Positions 8,254 through 17,246 of a DNA stretch of 64,000 nucleotides are shown here, piece after piece. This DNA is from an uncultured Amylibacter sp. (GTDB lineage: Bacteria; Pseudomonadota; Alphaproteobacteria; Rhodobacterales; Rhodobacteraceae): assembly GCA_959347345.1 (NCBI GenBank), contig OY365738.1:1884501-1948500 (forward strand), in the 5' to 3' direction. Below the pieces are notes generated by a model. The model was not told the origin of the DNA. It was given only the letters and a program-made list of their open reading frames with translations, and searched no databases. Made by a program: the position numbers and the translations under genes. Position 1 is the first letter of the stretch. Every line of letters begins with the position of its first letter.

Positions 8254-9138
8254 ATGACTCCCGACAAAAACGCACATAATATCACCCCTAACAATACCCA
8301 TAAAAATAGGATGATAACCTCTTTTATTAACCGATTCGCGCTTATCTGTCTTATTGCCAGTGGCGCGATGCTGACCGCCTGTATCGGTAACGAATCCAAA
8401 GAATCATTATACGACTTTTCATCGCGCACCTTTGTTCTGCCCGGAAATTTTTCACTCCAAGCCTCCACAAGTGGGGATGGTGCTCCATTATCCGCCGTTG
8501 CCCTTCGTTATCTAAATAGTATTGGTTTTAATAAGTTTGAAAGACAAGGCACAGTCTTTGGCACTGCCATTCGGGGCAATTTTGATGGCAATGATGATAG
8601 GCTTGGTGCCGAGGATGGCTTTCTTATCATAGAAACAAAAGGCGAGAATGGTGATGGCGGGCATGTCTTTGCTGGCAGATTTGAGACCACGAATGTTGGT
8701 GATGAATTAACCGAAGCTCCGCCAGTTGCCACCTTTAGCGGACGGGCAGCCGTAATATTAGTACATTCTGAGGGCGGCGGTGGCTTGTTTAACGCAAACA
8801 CGAGCCTTAGAAGTGCGTTGACTTTTGATAGCCTAGATTTAGAGGTAAATTTTGATGATAAGACGCTCATTGGCACTGACAATAACAGCTTAGGCCGTCT
8901 GAACGTTAGTGGCAGATTTAACAAGCAGACTCTTAGCGGGACTGTTGTCGCAACCTTTACCAGTGGCGATGTTTTCCGCGCCGCCAATCGATCCGATTTT
9001 ACCGCTACTCTGACTGGGGTGATTGGGGAAGATGGCGCGGTCGGGGTGTTTAACAGCCATCTGGCACGCGGTCGCCCCAGCGATTATGCCCTTGGCGGTG
9101 GGTTTGTCGTCAAGCCACCCCCTGCTACTAACCCATAA
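8254..9138 (+). CDS. outer-surface lipoprotein, TbpB-like beta-barrel fold (putative)
   Basis: A 294-residue protein with a lipoprotein signal: positively charged, long N-region, hydrophobic core and lipobox LTAC at about residue 47. The C-terminal half has the alternating Gly-rich strands of transferrin-binding-protein-like barrels (FSGRAAVI, then LNVSGRFNKQTLSGTVVA, LTGVIGEDGAVGVF, GGGFVVKPP). Family members are surface lipoproteins, some binding host or environmental iron/haem proteins; binding partner unknown here. ATG 8254 is chosen because AAGGA lies 8 bases before it; two upstream in-frame ATGs lack such a site. A 40-codon remnant of a related barrel end lies at 31906-32025. Confidence 0.7.
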   Translation: MTPDKNAHNITPNNTHKNRMITSFINRFALICLIASGAMLTACIGNESKESLYDFSSRTFVLPGNFSLQASTSGDGAPLSAVALRYLNSIGFNKFERQGTVFGTAIRGNFDGNDDRLGAEDGFLIIETKGENGDGGHVFAGRFETTNVGDELTEAPPVATFSGRAAVILVHSEGGGGLFNANTSLRSALTFDSLDLEVNFDDKTLIGTDNNSLGRLNVSGRFNKQTLSGTVVATFTSGDVFRAANRSDFTATLTGVIGEDGAVGVFNSHLARGRPSDYALGGGFVVKPPPATNP

Positions 9139-9180
9139 AAAACCCGAAACCCCAAAAAACTCTTGTATAAACCCAAAAAA

Positions 9181-9230
9181 CTCTTTATGTATCGGTTAGT
9201 ATAAAAAACATAACCCAAAAACATAAAGAG
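9181..9230 (+). promoter_or_regulatory. inverted repeat covering the fabI ribosome binding site
   Basis: CTCTTTATGT (9181-9190) and ACATAAAGAG (9221-9230) are perfect 10-bp reverse complements around a 30-base loop. The right arm contains AAAGAG, the only purine-rich site in front of the fabI ATG at 9238. If both arms are transcribed, the stem would hide the site. An 18-bp direct repeat (AAACCC..AAAAAACTCTT at 9147-9164 and 9169-9186) lies immediately before. A TATAAA in the loop could instead be a -10 box, in which case only the right arm would be in the mRNA. Confidence 0.5.
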
Positions 9231-9237
9231 CAAAAAA

Positions 9238-10080
9238 ATGACAAACGGTATAATGAAAGGCAAACGCGGTCTCATCATGGGGGTTGCCAATAAGCAATCC
9301 ATCGCTTGGGGGATTGCCAAATCGTGCCATGAGCACGGCGCAGATCTGGCGTTTTCTTATCAGGGTGAGACCTTAAAAAAACGCGTTGAACCCTTGGCGG
9401 CCAGTATTGATTGCGATTTTCTGCTGGAATGTGATGTGACCAATCCTGACTCCATTGACCGAGTCTTCAGCGATATTGAAAAACGCTGGGGCAAGTTGGA
9501 TTTTGTCGTCCATGCCATTGGCTTTTCTGATAAAAACGAATTGCGCGGGCGGTATGTTGATACCTCTGGCGATAATTTCCGCACAACCATGGATATATCG
9601 GTGTATTCCTTTACTGCCGTGACGCAACGGGCGGAAAAACTGATGCCCGATGGCGGATCGCTGGTGACACTGACCTATTACGGTGCGGAAATGGTTATGC
9701 CACATTACAATGTCATGGGGGTTGCCAAGGCGGCGTTGGAGGCTTCTGTGAAATACATGGCGATGGATTTGGGGCCAAAGAATATCCGCGTGAATGCCCT
9801 GTCTGCTGGGCCTATCAAAACACTGGCGGCCTCTGGTATTGGCGATTTTCGCTATATTTTAAAGTGGAATCAGCTGAACGCGCCGCTGCGTAGGAATGTC
9901 ACGACTGAGGATGTTGGCAAATCGGCGATGTATCTTTTGTCCGATTTATCCTCTGGCGTAACAGGGGAGACTTTGCACGTGGATGCCGGCTATCACGTGG
10001 TGGGTATGAAGGCAGAGGATGCACCAGATATTGATATTGTCACGGGGCGCAAGGAACAGGGCAAGGACGCGGGAGAATGA
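9238..10080 (+). CDS. fabI: enoyl-[acyl-carrier-protein] reductase (NADH), FabI type
   Basis: Reduces trans-2-enoyl-ACP in the last step of the type II fatty acid elongation cycle. The 280-residue short-chain-dehydrogenase-type protein has the FabI variant of the NAD motif ([17 protein letters not shown]). The catalytic Tyr-x6-Lys is within [20 protein letters not shown], and the family segments [14 protein letters not shown] and [15 protein letters not shown] are present. ATG 9238 follows AAAGAG with 7-base spacing; a second in-frame ATG at 9250 is possible. The stop codon overlaps the start of gpt (ATGA), an unusual coupling of lipid and purine-salvage genes. Confidence 0.95.
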   Translation: MTNGIMKGKRGLIMGVANKQSIAWGIAKSCHEHGADLAFSYQGETLKKRVEPLAASIDCDFLLECDVTNPDSIDRVFSDIEKRWGKLDFVVHAIGFSDKNELRGRYVDTSGDNFRTTMDISVYSFTAVTQRAEKLMPDGGSLVTLTYYGAEMVMPHYNVMGVAKAALEASVKYMAMDLGPKNIRVNALSAGPIKTLAASGIGDFRYILKWNQLNAPLRRNVTTEDVGKSAMYLLSDLSSGVTGETLHVDAGYHVVGMKAEDAPDIDIVTGRKEQGKDAGE

Positions 10081-10577
10081 ACACACCGCAACTGCCTCAT
10101 GAAAAAGGGTTTCATGTCAGCTGGGATCAGTTGCATCGCGATAGCCGCGCTTTGGCGTGGCGGTTGGATGGGAAATGTGAAACGGGCGATTGGAAGGCGA
10201 TAGTTGCTATCACCCGTGGTGGGATGGCACCGGCAATGATTATCGCGCGGGAGTTGGATATTCGCATCGTTGATACCATCAGCGTGAAATCTTACGACCA
10301 TCAAAAACAAGCGGAGGCTCGGATTTTAAAAACCCCCGATGCCGATTTGGTTGGTGATGGCACGGGGATTTTGGTGATTGATGATTTGGTGGATAGCGGG
10401 CGGACCTTGGAATTGGTACGCGCGAAGTACCCAAAGGCGCATTTTGCCACGGTTTATGCTAAGCCGAATGGACGCGCCATGGTGGATAGTTATATTACCG
10501 AGGTCAGCCAAGACACATGGATTTTCTTTCCGTGGGATATGGCGTTGCAATATGTGGAACCCTATCGCGGTGGGTAG
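10077..10577 (+). CDS. gpt: xanthine phosphoribosyltransferase
   Basis: Purine salvage enzyme that transfers 5-phosphoribosyl to xanthine and guanine. The 166-residue protein has the PRPP loop [17 protein letters not shown], the early [10 protein letters not shown] loop and the ending IFFPWD, all as in bacterial Gpt. It starts inside the fabI stop (ATGA), so it is probably translated from the fabI mRNA. The same window encodes xanthine dehydrogenase (61610-64000), the competing oxidative route for xanthine. Confidence 0.93.
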   Translation: MNTPQLPHEKGFHVSWDQLHRDSRALAWRLDGKCETGDWKAIVAITRGGMAPAMIIARELDIRIVDTISVKSYDHQKQAEARILKTPDADLVGDGTGILVIDDLVDSGRTLELVRAKYPKAHFATVYAKPNGRAMVDSYITEVSQDTWIFFPWDMALQYVEPYRGG

Positions 10578-10614
10578 TTTTTTTGTGGTGGTGGTCTATC
10601 GTGTGAGCTAAAAT

Positions 10615-10642
10615 AATTCACAATTCACAATTCATCATTAAC
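10615..10642 (-). repeat. 7-bp tandem repeat (CACAATT)n at the end of regB
   Basis: Two to three units of CACAATT then CATCATTA between the convergent gpt and regB genes. The TAA stop of regB (10638-10640) is at its edge. Same unit type as the array at 24989-25043. Confidence 0.65.
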
Positions 10643-12035
10643 GCCCCAGATGTTCTGGCAAAACCAAATCGGCGCGATCCCAGCGAATCTGCACCCAGGC
10701 ACCACTGGCCATCCCCGCCGCCACGGGAGGCACCACCGCGGCTCCACGCCCGGCCCCACGCCCCGCACCATTGGCATTTTGAAAGGTCAGGGTCGCGCCG
10801 GTCCGCTCTAACAACGTCTTGGCGATAAACAAGCCAAGCCCCATGCCTTTATATTGCTCACGATTATCTTTAATCGGGCGACCGCGTTTGCGCCGCAAAA
10901 ACGGCTCGCCAATCTGCCCCAATAAATCATTCGGATAGCCACGTCCATCATCGCCAATAAAAACCCGAACCTCCGACTCATCCCAACTGGTATCAATCCA
11001 AACCGTGGATTTGGCAAAATCAACCGCGTTTTGAATAAGATTACGCAGGCTATGAATAACCTCTGGACAGACAATAACATCGGGATTATCGGCGCGACGC
11101 GGCGGAGTCGCCTGCCCGTTTGCCAAATAAATAATCTGGATACCGCGTTCCTTATGCGGCTCGCTGGCTTGGCGCACGACCGCCGCCAAGGGCAGAGTTT
11201 TCATCTGTAAATCGCCTTTTATCCCCTTACCCATGCTCTTTAAAATCGCCCCAAGACGGGTGGCTTGTTCGTGAATCAGCCGTGCCTCCTGACACAAAGC
11301 GGGCTGGGATTTCAATTCATCCTGCAATTCGCCAGACACCAGTTTTATCGTTGCCAAAGGCGTGCCGAACTCATGCGCCGCCGTTGCCAAAAACCCTCCG
11401 AGCATGGCTAATTTTTGCTCACGTTCCAAGGCCATCTGCGTCGCGCTGAGGGCTTGGGACATGGAAAAAGCCTCCAGCGAAATGCGCCACGCATAAGATG
11501 CCATAAACACAACACCAATACACAAAGCCACCCAACTGCCCGCAAGAAACAAATCAGGGTGTTTTAAGATTTCCCCGCTTATAAAGGTCAGGGGCATATA
11601 AAACATGGTGATAAAGGTAATACATGCCAAGGACAGCCCGCCTAGGAAAAGGGTGGTTTTAAAGCCAAGACTGCTCGCCGAAATGGTAACAGGTACCAGA
11701 ATAAGCAAGGTAAAGGGATTGTTAATTCCGCCAGTGAAATACAGTAGGGCAACCAGTTGCAATAAATCAAAGCCTAGATTAAGGAACGCCCCCATCTCCG
11801 ACAAGCGGGTATGGGTTGGAAAGGTCAGTGTGGCAAAGATATTCAGCCCAATCGCGCAGCCAATCGCCAAGGCACACAGACCCAAAGGCAGGTTTATATT
11901 CAAATAAAAATCGGCAACCCAGAGCGTGATAATCTGCCCGCCAATCGCCAGCCAACGTAGCAAAATAAAGGTATGTAATCGTGCCCAATCATAGCGAACA
12001 GAGTGGTTTAGGAAAAGGGGGGTTTGCTGTGTCAT
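10638..12035 (-). CDS. regB: redox-sensing histidine kinase RegB/PrrB/ActS
   Basis: Membrane sensor kinase that, with RegA, controls respiration, carbon fixation or photosynthesis genes in response to redox state. The 465-residue protein has six membrane segments in the first 185 residues. It carries the quinone-binding GGINNPF (102-108), the H-box AAHEFGTPLATIKLV with His221, and an HATPase domain (IQNAVDFA, IGDDGRGYPNDLL, GLGLFIAKTLLERTGA). Between residues about 437 and 456 lies an Ala/Gly-rich insert. The redox-active Cys of Rhodobacter RegB (in EQADRCRDIL) is Leu261 here (EQATRLGAIL); the nearest Cys is 248. It is divergent from regA at 12231, as in related bacteria. Confidence 0.93.
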   Translation of the reverse strand: MTQQTPLFLNHSVRYDWARLHTFILLRWLAIGGQIITLWVADFYLNINLPLGLCALAIGCAIGLNIFATLTFPTHTRLSEMGAFLNLGFDLLQLVALLYFTGGINNPFTLLILVPVTISASSLGFKTTLFLGGLSLACITFITMFYMPLTFISGEILKHPDLFLAGSWVALCIGVVFMASYAWRISLEAFSMSQALSATQMALEREQKLAMLGGFLATAAHEFGTPLATIKLVSGELQDELKSQPALCQEARLIHEQATRLGAILKSMGKGIKGDLQMKTLPLAAVVRQASEPHKERGIQIIYLANGQATPPRRADNPDVIVCPEVIHSLRNLIQNAVDFAKSTVWIDTSWDESEVRVFIGDDGRGYPNDLLGQIGEPFLRRKRGRPIKDNREQYKGMGLGLFIAKTLLERTGATLTFQNANGAGRGAGRGAAVVPPVAAGMASGAWVQIRWDRADLVLPEHLGR

Positions 12036-12130
12036 GGGGGAATCGCTCGGTTTTGGGGGGTGGTTTTAAGATTATGTGCAGGTTTTGGGCGTTTGTAAAG
12101 AAAATATTAAGGATTATTAGCCGCAAAGGC

Positions 12131-12172
12131 GGATATTGGGCGTTTTATATCCGTGAATCAGCCGAATCGGCT
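12131..12172. promoter_or_regulatory. palindromes between regB and regA, possible operator
   Basis: Two inverted repeats lie about 60-100 bases before regA: GGATAT/ATATCC (12131-12136 and 12147-12152) and the near-perfect AGCCGA-A-TCGGCT (12160-12172). The regB-regA intergenic region is a plausible place for autoregulation, but I know no consensus that these match. Confidence 0.3.
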
Positions 12173-12230
12173 CGTATTAAAAGTAAAAACCCCGTATAAG
12201 GGAGTCATGAATAAATAAAAAGCGTTCCAC

Positions 12231-12782
12231 ATGGAAAATCCCCCCCTTGATATTGGTCTTGATAAAACCCTGCTGATTCTGGATGATGATGAGGCGTATC
12301 GCCGCTCGTTAGAACGAGCGATGGCAAAACGCGGGTTTGAAACGACGGCCTTGGGCAGCGTGGCGGATGGGCGTAAATTCTGCAAGAAAACCCCGCCCGC
12401 CTATGCCGTGATAGATTTGCGGCTTTTGGATGGTAATGGGCTGGATGTGGTGGAGGTTTTGCATGCTCGCCGTCCGACCTCCCGCGTGATTGTATTGACC
12501 GGATATGGGGCTTTGGCAACGGCCGTGGCGGCAGTGAAGGTCGGCGCGATTGATTATTTGACCAAGCCTGCGGATGCCTTTGATGTGACCTATGCTCTGT
12601 TGGCAGAGCCTGGCGCAATCCCGCCCCCGCCAGACAATCCTATGACGGCGGAGCGGGTAAAGTGGGAGCATATTCACAGGGTTTATGAGCTGTGCGATAG
12701 AAATGTTTCAGAGACGGCACGGCGGTTAACCATGCATCGGCGGACTCTGCAACGGATTTTGGCGAAACGGGGGCCGCGGTAG
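12231..12782 (+). CDS. regA: response regulator RegA/PrrA/ActR
   Basis: Cytoplasmic partner of RegB. A receiver domain with the acidic pocket DDD (18-20), phospho-acceptor Asp62 in VIDLRLLDGNGL, Thr in VLTGYG and Lys in YLTKP is followed by a proline linker and a Fis-type helix-turn-helix (about 140-183). The helix region RVYELCDRNVSETARRL and MHRRTLQRILAKR is the near-invariant RegA DNA-binding segment of alphaproteobacteria. At 183 residues it has normal length. A heptamer array begins within a few bases of its stop codon. Confidence 0.96.
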   Translation: MENPPLDIGLDKTLLILDDDEAYRRSLERAMAKRGFETTALGSVADGRKFCKKTPPAYAVIDLRLLDGNGLDVVEVLHARRPTSRVIVLTGYGALATAVAAVKVGAIDYLTKPADAFDVTYALLAEPGAIPPPPDNPMTAERVKWEHIHRVYELCDRNVSETARRLTMHRRTLQRILAKRGPR

Positions 12783-12818
12783 TTGTTAGTGATTAGTGAT
12801 TAGTGATTAGTGATTAGT
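12781..12818 (+). repeat. 7-bp tandem repeat (GTGATTA)n
   Basis: Four perfect units of GTGATTA after one GTTGTTA, starting at the stop codon of regA. It lies between the convergent regA and HD-hydrolase genes. Confidence 0.92.
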
Positions 12819-12861
12819 TTTTTTGCTTGTTTAATATTTTTCTTTTTGCTATCTTTGAATA

Positions 12862-13515
12862 TCAATCGCTAATCACCAACTCCTCAAACCTTGCCAAAAA
12901 CGCCGCCTTCACCTGCATTGGCGGTAGGGGGGTTATCGGCTGGCTGGGCACATCTTTTAACGCAGGACTGGAAAACAAAACATTCGCCTCTTGCTGCTGA
13001 AACCCCGCCAAATGCACCGCCTCTACCCAAGCCGAAATCTTATCGGCGCGTTTTATCTGCTTTTTAATCAAATCAGGCAGAATCCCGGGCAAGGCAAACT
13101 TTTGATGAATCGCTATCGTCAATCGCTCATCCATCCGTGCGTAATCCTCGCCAATATGGGATTTCACCGGATTAATCATATCGCCAATCACATATTCGGG
13201 CGCGTCATGCAACAACGCCGCCAGTCGCCATTTATCCTCAACCTGCGGGTTTAGGCGGGAAAACAAATGCTCAACAAACACCGAATGCTGCGCCACGGAA
13301 TACGGATACTCGCCCAAAGTCTGCCCGTTCCAACGGGCGACAAAGGCGAGCCCATGGGCTATATCCTCAATCTCTATATCCATGGGCGAGGGATTCAGCA
13401 AATCGAGCCGTCGACCCGAGAGCATCCGTTGCCAAACACGGGGAGTCTCACGGGGAGTTCTCGGCGGTTTGGAGGCGGCTTTTTGTGGCAAAGATTTTTT
13501 AATGGGGGTCGTCAT
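12862..13515 (-). CDS. HD-domain hydrolase (YfbR-like)
   Basis: A 217-residue cytosolic protein with the HD phosphohydrolase motif: AQHSVFVEHLF (His), ALLHDAPEYVIGD (His-Asp) and KRADKISAWVEA (distal Asp). It is closest in layout to the YfbR-type deoxynucleoside 5'-monophosphatases, but the N-terminal 50 basic residues are extra. ATG 13515 is preferred over a TTG at 13566. The last six codons read Glu-Leu-Val-Ile-Ser-Asp, nearly the same as the end of MutY (Gln-Leu-Val-Ile-Ser-Asp). In both genes these codons come from a heptamer repeat of the TTAGTGA/TTAGCGA type. Confidence 0.8.
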   Translation of the reverse strand: MTTPIKKSLPQKAASKPPRTPRETPRVWQRMLSGRRLDLLNPSPMDIEIEDIAHGLAFVARWNGQTLGEYPYSVAQHSVFVEHLFSRLNPQVEDKWRLAALLHDAPEYVIGDMINPVKSHIGEDYARMDERLTIAIHQKFALPGILPDLIKKQIKRADKISAWVEAVHLAGFQQQEANVLFSSPALKDVPSQPITPLPPMQVKAAFLARFEELVISD

Positions 13516-13654
13516 ATTGGTTCTGCTTGTGGCGGGTTTCCAGCTAAATGTCAATATCGCGGGCAAAATCCGCTTGCGTTGGGGTTTTTATTTTAGTCTC
13601 TTTATGTTAAAGACGCAACCGAACCTTTAAACCCCCAAAAGAAAGACCCTCCTT

Positions 13655-15061
13655 ATGACAAACGCCCCGACAAAAGACTATATTGTAAAAGACATATCCC
13701 TTGCCGATTATGGACGCAAAGAACTGATTATTGCTGAAACTGAAATGCCCGGCCTGATGGCTCTGCGCCAAGAGTTCGCCAAATCACAACCGCTGAAAGG
13801 CGCACGAATCGCCGGCAGTTTGCACATGACGATTCAAACGGGGGTGCTGATTGAAACCCTTGTTGCGCTGGGCGCGGATGTCCGTTGGGCCTCTTGCAAT
13901 ATCTTTTCCACCCAAGACCATGCCGCCGCCGCGATTGCTGCCTCTGGCGTGCCAGTCTTTGCCATAAAGGGTGAAACGCTCGAGGAATATTGGGACTATG
14001 CCGATAAGATTTTCCATTTTAAAGACGGCGGATGCAATTTGATTTTGGATGATGGTGGCGATGCCACGCTTTATATCCTGCTCGGCGCACGGGTGGAAGC
14101 GGGTGAGGCTGATATTATCGAAACCCCCACCTCGGAAGAAGAAATCGCGATGTTTGCCCAGATTAAAAGCCGCCTAAAGCAATCGCCAGGCTGGTTCACC
14201 AAGCAACGGGCGATGATTAAAGGCGTGTCAGAGGAAACAACAACAGGTGTGAATCGCTTGTATCAATTGCTGGAACGCGGGCTGTTACCCTTCCCCGCGA
14301 TAAACGTCAATGATTCGGTCACCAAATCAAAGTTTGATAACAAATACGGCTGTAAAGAATCGCTGGTTGACGGGATTCGCCGTGCTACGGATACCATGAT
14401 GGCGGGCAAAACCGCCGTGGTGTGCGGGTATGGCGATGTTGGCAAAGGCTCTGCCGCGTCATTAAGCGGGGCTGGTGCGCGGGTGAAGGTGACAGAGATT
14501 GACCCGATTTGCGCCCTGCAAGCCGCCATGGACGGGTTTGAAGTTGTCCGCCTAGAGGATGCCGTGGCAACCGCCGATATTTTCATCACAACCACGGGCA
14601 ACCGCGATGTCATTCGCTTGGAGCATATGCGTGAGATGAAAGATATGGCGATCGTCGGCAATATCGGGCATTTTGATAATGAAATTCAGATAGAATCGTT
14701 GCGCAATCACAAATGGACTTCTATTAAAGACCAAGTGGATATGATTGAAATGAGCACGGGTAATCGGCTTATATTATTGTCAGAGGGGCGGTTGTTAAAC
14801 CTTGGCAATGCCACGGGGCATCCGTCTTTTGTTATGTCCGCGTCATTCAGCAATCAGGTTTTGGCGCAGATAGAGCTTTGGACTCGCGGGGCGGAATATA
14901 AAAACGAAGTCTATATCCTGCCGAAACATTTGGATGAAAAGGTCGCGCGGTTGCATTTGGAAAAAATCGGCGTGCGGTTGACCGAATTGTCCAAGGAACA
15001 GGCCGATTATATCGGTGTGGCGACAAAAGGTCCGTTTAAGCCAGAACATTATCGGTATTAA
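13655..15061 (+). CDS. ahcY: adenosylhomocysteinase
   Basis: Splits S-adenosylhomocysteine to homocysteine and adenosine, keeping methylation reactions going. The 468 residues cover the whole enzyme. Visible are [12 protein letters not shown], the [15 protein letters not shown] substrate segment, VTKSKFDN (catalytic Lys), the NAD Rossmann motif [31 protein letters not shown] and the C-terminal PFKPEHYRY whose Lys and Tyr contact NAD. The adenosine kinase-like gene at 30191-31171 could consume its adenosine product. No SAH or SAM riboswitch pattern was seen in the 90 bases upstream. Confidence 0.97.
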   Translation: MTNAPTKDYIVKDISLADYGRKELIIAETEMPGLMALRQEFAKSQPLKGARIAGSLHMTIQTGVLIETLVALGADVRWASCNIFSTQDHAAAAIAASGVPVFAIKGETLEEYWDYADKIFHFKDGGCNLILDDGGDATLYILLGARVEAGEADIIETPTSEEEIAMFAQIKSRLKQSPGWFTKQRAMIKGVSEETTTGVNRLYQLLERGLLPFPAINVNDSVTKSKFDNKYGCKESLVDGIRRATDTMMAGKTAVVCGYGDVGKGSAASLSGAGARVKVTEIDPICALQAAMDGFEVVRLEDAVATADIFITTTGNRDVIRLEHMREMKDMAIVGNIGHFDNEIQIESLRNHKWTSIKDQVDMIEMSTGNRLILLSEGRLLNLGNATGHPSFVMSASFSNQVLAQIELWTRGAEYKNEVYILPKHLDEKVARLHLEKIGVRLTELSKEQADYIGVATKGPFKPEHYRY

Positions 15062-15171
15062 ACTCGGTTGGGAGGGTGGTTCAATAAAACACCCGCAAGG
15101 GGAATATACCACACTCGTTCAAACGAGCATTCCCCTCCCGACTTTTGCGTGGTTGCACCCACGCAAGTCTT
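15062..15171 (+). other. strongly structured 3' region after ahcY
   Basis: Several nested inverted repeats follow the ahcY stop: GGGAGG/CCTCCC (about 15070 and 15134), CTCGTT-CAA-AACGAG inside GGGGAAT/ATTCCCC, then TTGCGTGG-TTGCACC-CACGCAA (15045-region arms at 15145-15152 and 15159-15166). No T-run follows on the plus strand, so these look like mRNA 3'-end structures rather than a simple terminator. Confidence 0.5.
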
Positions 15172-15209
15172 ATGGAAAAAATAAAAACCCCCCGAGAGTC
15201 GGAGGGTTT
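15172..15209 (-). terminator. rho-independent terminator of rpsU
   Basis: Read on the minus strand, AAACCC..CCGA-GAG-TCGG..GGGTTT style arms (plus-strand 15185-15190 with 15204-15209, and 15092-type inner arm CCGA 15192-15195 with TCGG 15199-15202) form a stem. TTTTTATTTTTT follows. It lies 45 bases after the rpsU stop. Confidence 0.75.
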
Positions 15210-15253
15210 AAAGGGTTTCGCAGTGCAAAACGATGTTCAAAAGCCAAAAAAGC

Positions 15254-15460
15254 TTAAATCATCCCATCGCGGTGCATTTTTTTCCGCGCCAATTTACGCG
15301 TTCTGCGAATCGCTTCGGCTTTTTCACGCGCCTTGCGAATTGACGGTTTTTCAAAGTGTTGTTTGAGTTTCATTTCACGAAACACCCCTTCACGTTGGAG
15401 CTTTTTCTTCAACACCCGTAGGGCCTGATCAACATTGTTATCAGAAACTGTGACTTGCAT
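15254..15460 (-). CDS. rpsU: 30S ribosomal protein S21
   Basis: A 68-residue basic protein identical in layout to bacterial S21: [20 protein letters not shown], then [12 protein letters not shown] and a long Arg/Lys-rich helix ([20 protein letters not shown]). S21 binds the small-subunit platform and helps initiation. It is divergent from COQ9, a pairing common in alphaproteobacteria, and is followed by its own terminator at 15172-15209. Confidence 0.97.
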   Translation of the reverse strand: MQVTVSDNNVDQALRVLKKKLQREGVFREMKLKQHFEKPSIRKAREKAEAIRRTRKLARKKMHRDGMI

Positions 15461-15567
15461 ATGGGTTTATCCCTTTTCATAAAAGTAAGGCTGGTATTTG
15501 CCAAAGAATGCATATATACTATAAATATCCAACTTGTCCAGTGCAAAATACGATAAAAGAGCAAAAA

Positions 15568-16260
15568 ATGCCAAAAATAAAGAAAACAGAGGCGGATCAC
15601 ATCCAAATCACTCGCGATGCGCTGGTGAAAGCCGAATTGGAGTTTGTCGCTTTTGACGGCTGGAATCTGCAACGGGCGATAAAAAACGCTGGTGTGGATA
15701 GGGGGTTGGCGCTGGTTGCCTGCCCACGGGGTGCGTCTGATTTGGCGCGGTGGTATCATATTATGGGCGATCGGGCGATGGTGGAGGTTTTGGGTGCCAA
15801 GAGGGATTCAAATGCCGTGCCTGTTGGTGTTCGTGCAGGTGTGGTGTTTGCCGTGAAAACCCGCTTAAATTTATCCGACAAAGCGATTGTACGGCGCAAT
15901 ATGGCAATGTTTTCTCTGCCGAAATACGCAGGCTTGGGGAGTCAGTTGGTCTGGCAAACCGCCGATAAGATTTGGCAGGGTTTGGGCGATGAATCGGAAG
16001 ATATAAATTGGTACACGAAACGCGCGACTCTGGCGGCGGTTTATTCGGCAACCGTGTTATTTTGGCTGGGGGATGACAGCGTGGAGTGCGTGGATAGCTG
16101 GGATTTCCTAGACCGCCGTATTGAAAATATCATGCAGTTTGAGCGGTTCAAAAGCGGTGTGAAAGACACGGTTATTGGGCAAGGGATTGGGCGTTTGTTT
16201 CGCGGTGTGAAAAAGCCTGATGACGGCTGGACGGCTGGGTTTCCGAATCATCATGGGTAA
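15568..16260 (+). CDS. COQ9 family protein (ubiquinone biosynthesis)
   Basis: COQ9 proteins bind isoprenoid lipids and support the hydroxylation steps of ubiquinone synthesis; they are shared by alphaproteobacteria and mitochondria. The 230-residue protein has the TetR-like N-terminal helices (FVAFDGWNLQRAIKNAGVD) and the COQ9 domain with DLARWYHIMGDRAM, LPKYAGLGSQLVWQTADKIW and the W-Y-T-KRATLAAVYSATVLFWLGD block. ATG 15568 is used because the upstream ATG at 15508 lies in the shared promoter region. The intergenic space with rpsU should carry both promoters. A ubiquinone role matches the quinone-sensing RegB in this window. Confidence 0.92.
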   Translation: MPKIKKTEADHIQITRDALVKAELEFVAFDGWNLQRAIKNAGVDRGLALVACPRGASDLARWYHIMGDRAMVEVLGAKRDSNAVPVGVRAGVVFAVKTRLNLSDKAIVRRNMAMFSLPKYAGLGSQLVWQTADKIWQGLGDESEDINWYTKRATLAAVYSATVLFWLGDDSVECVDSWDFLDRRIENIMQFERFKSGVKDTVIGQGIGRLFRGVKKPDDGWTAGFPNHHG

Positions 16261-16264
16261 TCAT

Positions 16265-17236
16265 TCACCCCTTATTCTGCCGATACCAAATCCGCCGAAC
16301 CGAGCCAGTACGCGAGCGCATCAAAATCGTCTCTGTCGTGGTATAGCCAACCCCGCGATACGCGCCCTGCACAACCGAGCCATCGGTCACCCCAGTTGCG
16401 GCAAAAATCACATCATCACGTACCAATTCATCCAAGGCATACACGCGGTCAAAATCCGTAATACCGATTTTGCGGGCGCGTTCCCGCTCGTCCTCCTCAT
16501 TAAAAATCAATCGCCCATAAATCTGCCCACCCATGCATTTTAACGCGGCCGCGGCCAGCACACCTTCTGGCGCACCACCCTGCCCCATATACATATCAAT
16601 ACCGGTTTTTTCTGCCTCTGCCGTGTGGATAACCCCCGCGACATCACCATCCTCTATCAGGCGAATCGCACAGCCCGTCCCGCGCAGCTCGGCTATCATA
16701 TCGGCGTGGCGATCGCGTGATAACACACACACGGTTATATCGCGCACGCCACAGTTTTTGGCAACAGCCAAGGCCGCCACCCGCTCCGCAGGTGTCATAT
16801 CAAGAGTAACAACCCCAGCCGCATAGCCCGGTCCAATCGCCAATTTATCCATATAAACATCAGGTGCATGCAAGATAGAACCCTTCGGCCCCATAGCAAT
16901 CACGGTCAGCGCATTGGGTTTATCATGCGCGGTCAGGGTTGTGCCCTCCAACGGGTCCAGCGCAATATCCACGGCAATCCCCGTGCCTGTGCCAACATGC
17001 TCGCCAATATACAGCATCGGGGCCTTGTCGCGTTCGCCCTCGCCAATGACAATCACTCCGTTTATATCCAGCATGTTCAGCTGGGTGCGCATGGCGTTGA
17101 CGGCGGCTTGGTCGGCGGCTTTTTCATCGCCACGACCAATCCAATCGGCACTGGCTATCGCGGCCGCCTCGGACACTCGGGCCAAGCCAAGCGATAACAT
17201 ACGGTCATCAAAGGTTTGTTTTTTATCTTCTGTCAT
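16265..17236 (-). CDS. glpX: class II fructose-1,6-bisphosphatase
   Basis: Gluconeogenic enzyme removing the 1-phosphate from fructose 1,6-bisphosphate. The 323 residues show the GlpX markers: DWIGRGDEKAADQAAV, VIGEGERDKAPML (metal ligands Glu), DPLEGTTL (the Li+-sensitive phosphatase D-P-L-E-G-T signature) and GGAPEGVLAAAALKCMGG. It lies 10 bases after hom on the same strand, so the two are likely co-transcribed; this hom-glpX order is frequent in alphaproteobacteria. Together with pyruvate carboxylase (51151-54621) it gives two gluconeogenic steps in the window. Confidence 0.95.
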   Translation of the reverse strand: MTEDKKQTFDDRMLSLGLARVSEAAAIASADWIGRGDEKAADQAAVNAMRTQLNMLDINGVIVIGEGERDKAPMLYIGEHVGTGTGIAVDIALDPLEGTTLTAHDKPNALTVIAMGPKGSILHAPDVYMDKLAIGPGYAAGVVTLDMTPAERVAALAVAKNCGVRDITVCVLSRDRHADMIAELRGTGCAIRLIEDGDVAGVIHTAEAEKTGIDMYMGQGGAPEGVLAAAALKCMGGQIYGRLIFNEEDERERARKIGITDFDRVYALDELVRDDVIFAATGVTDGSVVQGAYRGVGYTTTETILMRSRTGSVRRIWYRQNKG

Positions 17237-17246
17237 GATTCTTCCT

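Noticed and set aside
13567..13654. SAH or SAM riboswitch before ahcY
   Set aside because: The interval is short and shows none of the conserved boxes or stems of these riboswitches.
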